NCBI GenBank assembly: GCA_022573715.1 | Contig: JACZTL010000007.1 | Span: 46,957 to 110,956, forward strand | Length of the DNA: 64,000 nucleotides | DNA from: Bacteroidota bacterium | GTDB lineage: Bacteria; Bacteroidota; Ignavibacteria; Ignavibacteriales; Ignavibacteriaceae | Direction of reading: 5' to 3' | In this document: in pieces, positions 62,789 through 64,000 of the stretch | Layout of the letters: each line of letters starts with the position of its first letter | Position numbering within the stretch: position 1 is the first letter of the stretch | The notes under the pieces: model-generated | Databases searched by the model: none | What the model was told of the DNA's origin: nothing | Seen by the model: the letters and a program-made list of their open reading frames with translations, nothing else | Made by a program: the position numbers and the translations under genes

Positions 62789-63625
62789 TCAATTGTCACC
62801 AGTCATTGGTTGGGATTTATTTTTTTCTGCTTTTTTTATGAATTCGGGAAATAATACTCTTTCTAATTCTAAAGTCTTGCCTGTCTCCGTATCGATCTTA
62901 AAAAACATTCCGCAAAGGTGATTGTCATTTTCCGCAGTTTCGTATTTTTGAGGAGTTTGATATAAAAATCTATTTAAAGCAGCTACTGTTTTCATTCCAA
63001 TTACAGAGTCATACGGACCTGTCATTCCAACATCGGTTATATATCCCATACCGTTAGGGAAAATTCTTTCATCGGCTGTTTGAGTGTGAGTGTGAGTCCC
63101 TACTAATGCCGTGACTTTCCCGTCCAAATAATGAGCCATTGCAATTTTTTCTGCGGTTGCTTCAGCATGAAAATCGACAAAAATAATTTTTGTTTCATCT
63201 TTAAGTTTACTTAAAATCCAATCGGCTTTTCTGAACGGACAATCGATTGCAGCCATAAAAGTTCTTCCCTGCAAATTTAAAACTGCTACCTTCCCTTTAT
63301 TAGTTTCAGAAATATGATAACCGTTTCCGTAAGTACCTTTCGGGTAATTTAATGGACGAAGTGAGCGGGGTTCCTCTTTTAAATAATCCTGCGACTGCCT
63401 TTTATCCCAGGTATGATTTCCGCCCGTAATAACATGAACACCCAAATCAAATAATATTTTGCCCTCTTTTTCAGTGCATCCTTTTCCGCCGGAAGCGTTT
63501 TCCCCATTGGCTATAACAAAATCGGCTTTATATTTTTTAATTAGTGAAGGCAGCCAAGTCTGAACTAAATCCAAACCCGGTTTCCCCACAATGTCGCCTA
63601 TAAATAGAAGATTTAGTGAACTCAT
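62789..63625 (-). CDS. YmdB-type metallophosphoesterase
   Basis: A 278-residue phosphodiesterase of the family that includes Bacillus YmdB (TIGR00282), which acts on cyclic nucleotides. The di-metal motifs are complete: LFIGDIVGKPGLDLVQTWLP, VIANGENASGGKGCTEKEG, ITGGNHTWDKRQ, IFVDFHAEATAEKIAMAHYL and LVGTHTHTQTADERIFPNGM, then YITDVGMTGPYDSVIG. It is co-oriented with the DNA methyltransferase, three bases apart. ATG at 63625. Confidence 0.92.
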   Translation of the reverse strand: MSSLNLLFIGDIVGKPGLDLVQTWLPSLIKKYKADFVIANGENASGGKGCTEKEGKILFDLGVHVITGGNHTWDKRQSQDYLKEEPRSLRPLNYPKGTYGNGYHISETNKGKVAVLNLQGRTFMAAIDCPFRKADWILSKLKDETKIIFVDFHAEATAEKIAMAHYLDGKVTALVGTHTHTQTADERIFPNGMGYITDVGMTGPYDSVIGMKTVAALNRFLYQTPQKYETAENDNHLCGMFFKIDTETGKTLELERVLFPEFIKKAEKNKSQPMTGDN

Positions 63626-63707
63626 ATTATCCCTTAATTGGAAAGTAAATATATTTAATAATAGAGATAGTTTAAAGAAAGCAGTTAGCTATCAGTTATC
63701 GGTTATC

Positions 63708-63738
63708 TTTGATATAATTTTTAATAATAATAAATTTG
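63708..63738 (+). promoter_or_regulatory. Bacteroidota-type promoter directly before the DnaQ-like gene
   Basis: TTTG (63708-63711), a 19-nt spacer and TAAATTTG (63731-63738) match the consensus exactly. The ATG is at 63742, three bases later, so the transcript would begin at or near the start codon. Confidence 0.45.
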
Positions 63739-63741
63739 ATT

Positions 63742-64000
63742 ATGTCTAATTACTTTCAAAGTGATATCCCTCTCAACCAGGCGGAGTTTTGTGTACTTGA
63801 TACAGAAACCACGGGACTTGCTGCAGGCAGAAACAATATAATTGAAATAGGAATTGTAGTAGTTAAAAATTTAAAAATTTCAGAGAAATATCACTCGATG
63901 ATAAATCCTGGCAGACATATCCCCGCCAACATTACAATGATTACCGGAATTACGAATAAAGAAGTTGAAGACGCACCTTTTTTTGAAGACATTGCAAATG
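63742..64000 (+). CDS. DnaQ-like 3'-5' exonuclease, 5' part only
   Basis: The frame begins MSNYFQSDIPLNQAEF and shows exonuclease motif I FCVLDTETTGLAAGRNNIIE with the metal-binding DTETTG, then INPGRHIPANITMITGITNK and EVEDAPFFEDI, the usual start of DnaQ/epsilon or PolC-type exonuclease domains. The gene is cut by the window end after 86 codons. It could be a DNA polymerase III epsilon-type subunit or a DinG/UvrC-type fusion; the part seen cannot tell. Confidence 0.85.
   Translation, partial: MSNYFQSDIPLNQAEFCVLDTETTGLAAGRNNIIEIGIVVVKNLKISEKYHSMINPGRHIPANITMITGITNKEVEDAPFFEDIAN

Overview
The window is strongly AT-rich and reads as chromosomal DNA of a member of the Bacteroidota-Chlorobiota-Ignavibacteriota group, most likely an Ignavibacteria-like organism. 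The grounds are two PorV/PorQ-type outer-membrane proteins and a protein with a FlgD-like type IX secretion sorting domain, promoters of the Bacteroidota type (TTTG, about 20 nt, TAnnTTTG), exo-muramidase of the NamZ/DUF1343 type, a membrane NfeD serine protease, DUF2911, and many lipoproteins. TTG start codons are frequent, and two exported proteins seem to start at ATT. Taxonomy is an inference from gene content only.

Layout. 49-2321 (minus): purC, DUF971, pgsA and pgpA, tightly coupled. 2322-7235: an accessory patch with a remnant of an AlbA_2 protein, a REP-like palindrome, a SIR2-domain protein translationally coupled to a small nonsense-interrupted ORF, ribbon-helix-helix fragments, and a decayed integrative element at tRNA-Phe (duplicated tRNA 3' half, truncated integrase, a lipoprotein gene framed by a 10-bp inverted pair). 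7293-13810 (minus): ybaB, recR, a methyltransferase, two lipoproteins, ftsX, a UDP-glucuronate decarboxylase and glmS. 13907-18633 (plus): a PurC-like pseudoenzyme, psd, pssA, purS, purQ, tatA and gatA. 18698-28909: PNPOx-like protein, sucD, ndk, namZ-like gene, lipoprotein, NfeD protease, ribBA, yajC, tgt and DUF2911. 29180-33222 (plus): M28 peptidase, an intact and a broken cupin, tRNA-Gly, a metallo-beta-lactamase-fold hydrolase and an RHH/RelE toxin-antitoxin pair. 33233-42508 (minus): CNNM transporter, UbiA-type prenyltransferase, methylmalonyl-CoA mutase catalytic subunit, mutL, folA, thyA, glycerate kinase and a GT9 glycosyltransferase.

43361-54380 (minus) is an almost gap-free run of eleven genes for the cell surface: polysaccharide deacetylase, GT2, radical SAM, DUF1207, site-2 protease, lipoprotein, sorting-domain protein, two PorV-like proteins, FemAB-like transferase and GT4. 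54500-64000: EamA transporter, pdxH, a tRNA-Gly/pseudo-tRNA/tRNA-Val cluster with a truncated GIY-YIG gene, a large TonB-dependent receptor, deoC, folD, a solitary DNA methyltransferase, a YmdB-type phosphoesterase and the start of a DnaQ-like exonuclease.

Most genes are housekeeping: phospholipid synthesis (pgsA/pgpA, psd/pssA), purines (purC, purS, purQ), folate/thymidylate (folA, thyA, folD) and envelope. The most unusual content is the SIR2 gene with its coupled partner, the gene-cassette-like insertion in the tRNA-Phe element, the PurC-like pseudoenzyme inside a purine/phospholipid operon, a palindromic element inserted into the Met20-loop region of DHFR, a MutL whose endonuclease motifs are altered, and the long surface operon.
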